A stretch of 64,000 nt of DNA from Lagopus muta. Taxonomy: Eukaryota > Chordata > Aves > Galliformes > Phasianidae. Position numbers and translations under genes: made by a program. The stretch lies in the NCBI RefSeq assembly GCF_023343835.1, contig NC_064440.1, positions 33,983,537 to 34,047,536 of the forward strand. Reading direction: 5' to 3'. Each line of letters opens with the position of its first letter. The first letter of the stretch is position 1. Positions 63,032 through 64,000 of this stretch are shown one piece after another. The notes under the pieces were generated by a model. That model was not told the origin of the DNA, did not search any database, and was given only the letters and a program-made list of their open reading frames with translations.

Positions 63032-63191
63032 GACATGGCGCAGACAGTGGTGCCAGGCAGCTCCCTGGGGGATAACCGTCCCACCTACATCTACAAGATG
63101 GTCCTGCTGGGAAACACATCAGTGGGAAAGTCAAGCCTTGCCTACAGATACGTGAAAAATGACTTCAAGGAGTCGCTGCCTACTGTAGGAT
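63032..63191 (+). CDS. RAB17: RAB17, first coding exon (partial gene)
   Basis: The coding part (63035-63191) gives 52 residues plus the first base of codon 53. It starts MAQTVVPGSS and includes the P-loop GNTSVGKS (residues 26-33), then LAYRYVKNDF and LPTVG, whose Thr50 is the expected switch I magnesium ligand. The run RYVKNDFK..LPTVG is characteristic of RAB17 among Rab GTPases, as I recall it. RAB17 is an epithelial small GTPase acting in apical recycling and transcytosis. The acceptor is TTCCTTGCAG ending at 63031. The donor is GTGAGT at 63192, splitting a codon after T, probably the Cys of PTVGC. An in-frame ATG at 63011 precedes the acceptor; I prefer 63035 because human RAB17 also begins MAQ. 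Upstream non-coding exon(s) are implied but not identified. The rest of the gene lies beyond the right edge. Confidence 0.92.
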
Positions 63192-64000
63192 GTGAGTGAG
63201 CTGCTTCGATCCATTTCCTTCTGCCTTGTGCTGTAAGCAAAGCCACATCCAAACCACAGAGGCTCGATTTACTTCTGCCTGTTGGAGGCAGCTTAGCAGC
63301 AAAGTGAGGGAACCTGGGTTCCAAATCATACAGTCCCATCTGCCTTTTACATGTTTGGTCCCCTACACCTGTTTGGACACCTCAGAAGTGTCTCCTTCAG
63401 GTTCTTCACCCAGGTGTGGGTCCAGGAGCACAGTGGGGCAAACCTCTTTCCCACTGTTCTGCTCTGCCCAACCATGCTGAACAACCCCAGGCAGGGCACA
63501 CATCAAAACTTGTGTGTCCACCCAAAGCTGCCAAAAAGAAGGGCCACCAGCCCTGCTTGGTGACATGCTGTCCCTTCAAGTGTTACTGTATAATCAGTGA
63601 ATATTAAGATGTTATAATTACAAAATAAACAAGAGAGGCAAAGCAGATGATGATAACAGAAAGAGAATAGATAGAAAGCTCACCTGTGTCCTGGGCTCAC
63701 TTACAAAACTCCAGCAAAGCAGATCTCCAGAAGAAATCCTTCCCTACTGGTAGCCAGCTCTTAAATAGGTCTAGGAACACAGGTGAATTGCCTTCACCTG
63801 TGCTCCTCTGGCTGACTCATTGCTCACCTCAGGTTATCAATCAGGTTATCAATCAATCAGAGGTTCAGGCCATGACTGAGCAGCTCCCATACAGTTGCCC
63901 ACCACCAGTACATGGCCATGCTGTGAAACTCTTCAGGTTCAGATAGCTCTATTGGACATTGCTGTGATCTCCTACCCTATTGTCATTCACAGCAGCTACA
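63192..64000 (+). other. RAB17 intron after the first coding exon (partial)
   Basis: It begins with a GTGAGT donor. It contains an antisense LTR at 63587-63893 and otherwise nothing recognised before the window ends. Confidence 0.7.
63587..63893 (-). mobile_element. Solo LTR, same ERV-L-like family, in a RAB17 intron
   Basis: 307 bp, the reverse complement of the 54607/57135 LTRs, with TG...CA ends. Flanks GTTAC (63582-63586) and GTTGC (63894-63898) form a five-base target duplication with one mismatch. It has the TATTTAAGAGC TATA-like box and a CAG|GTGAGC donor-like site. A short local duplication (GGTTATCAATCA-type) lies near 63832-63857. It is antisense to RAB17. No internal retroviral sequence is seen before the window ends. 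Confidence 0.92.

Noticed and set aside
63011..63034. In-frame ATG at 63011 as the RAB17 start
   Set aside because: It lies upstream of a good acceptor (TTCCTTGCAG, ending 63031), and human RAB17 starts MAQ, matching 63035. It stays possible only if a transcript starts just upstream.
1..64000. CRISPR arrays, tRNA or rRNA genes, prokaryotic operons or a novel multi-gene system
   Set aside because: No regularly spaced repeats, cloverleaf sequences or gene clusters were seen. The exon structure and CR1/ERV content are those of an ordinary bird gene locus.

Overview
The window is vertebrate nuclear DNA, most likely from a galliform bird such as chicken. The main evidence is many 5'-truncated CR1 LINE fragments ending in the ATTCTRTGAT-type 3' tail, a short-LTR ERV-L-like retrovirus family, and sparse spliced exons in long introns. 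It shows parts of two protein-coding genes arranged head to head: LRRFIP1 on the minus strand, running off the left edge, and RAB17 on the plus strand, running off the right edge. As I recall, LRRFIP1 and RAB17 are also divergent neighbours in human (2q37), so this looks like conserved synteny. Almost all the open reading frames visible in a six-frame view are chance frames.

Layout, right to left along LRRFIP1. A CpG island (about 44333-44880) with a perfect NRF1 palindrome holds the main first coding exon (44561-44650). A 37-kb first intron follows. Inside it sits a second GC-rich promoter (about 12590-12900) with an alternative first coding exon (12650-12694). Both first exons end in phase 0 and can join the common exon 2 (7355-7441). 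Next comes an 18-bp in-frame microexon encoding IYQVQK (959-976), with a long pyrimidine tract upstream and a (UG)13 tract just downstream in the RNA. The introns contain CR1 fragments, homopolymers and microsatellites, plus a 38-nt piece of U2 snRNA abutting a CR1 end.

The interval 44.9-63.0 kb is intergenic or 5'-untranslated. It carries CR1 fragments, a solo LTR (49600-49901, minus), and an internally deleted ERV with both LTRs (54607-57429). The ERV keeps only RNase H, integrase and a C-terminal pol-region reading frame, broken by stops and a frameshift, and a CR1 has inserted into it. A third LTR of the same family (63587-63893, minus) lies in the first visible RAB17 intron. The first RAB17 coding exon (63032-63191) encodes the P-loop and switch I region.

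No bacterial-type, CRISPR or novel defence system is visible. The points most worth checking are the LRRFIP1 microexon with its UG-repeat context, the nested alternative promoter, the CR1/U2 junction, and the LTR family that carries a TATA box plus a strong splice donor and is oriented toward LRRFIP1. Everything was read by eye; no alignment or database search was run.
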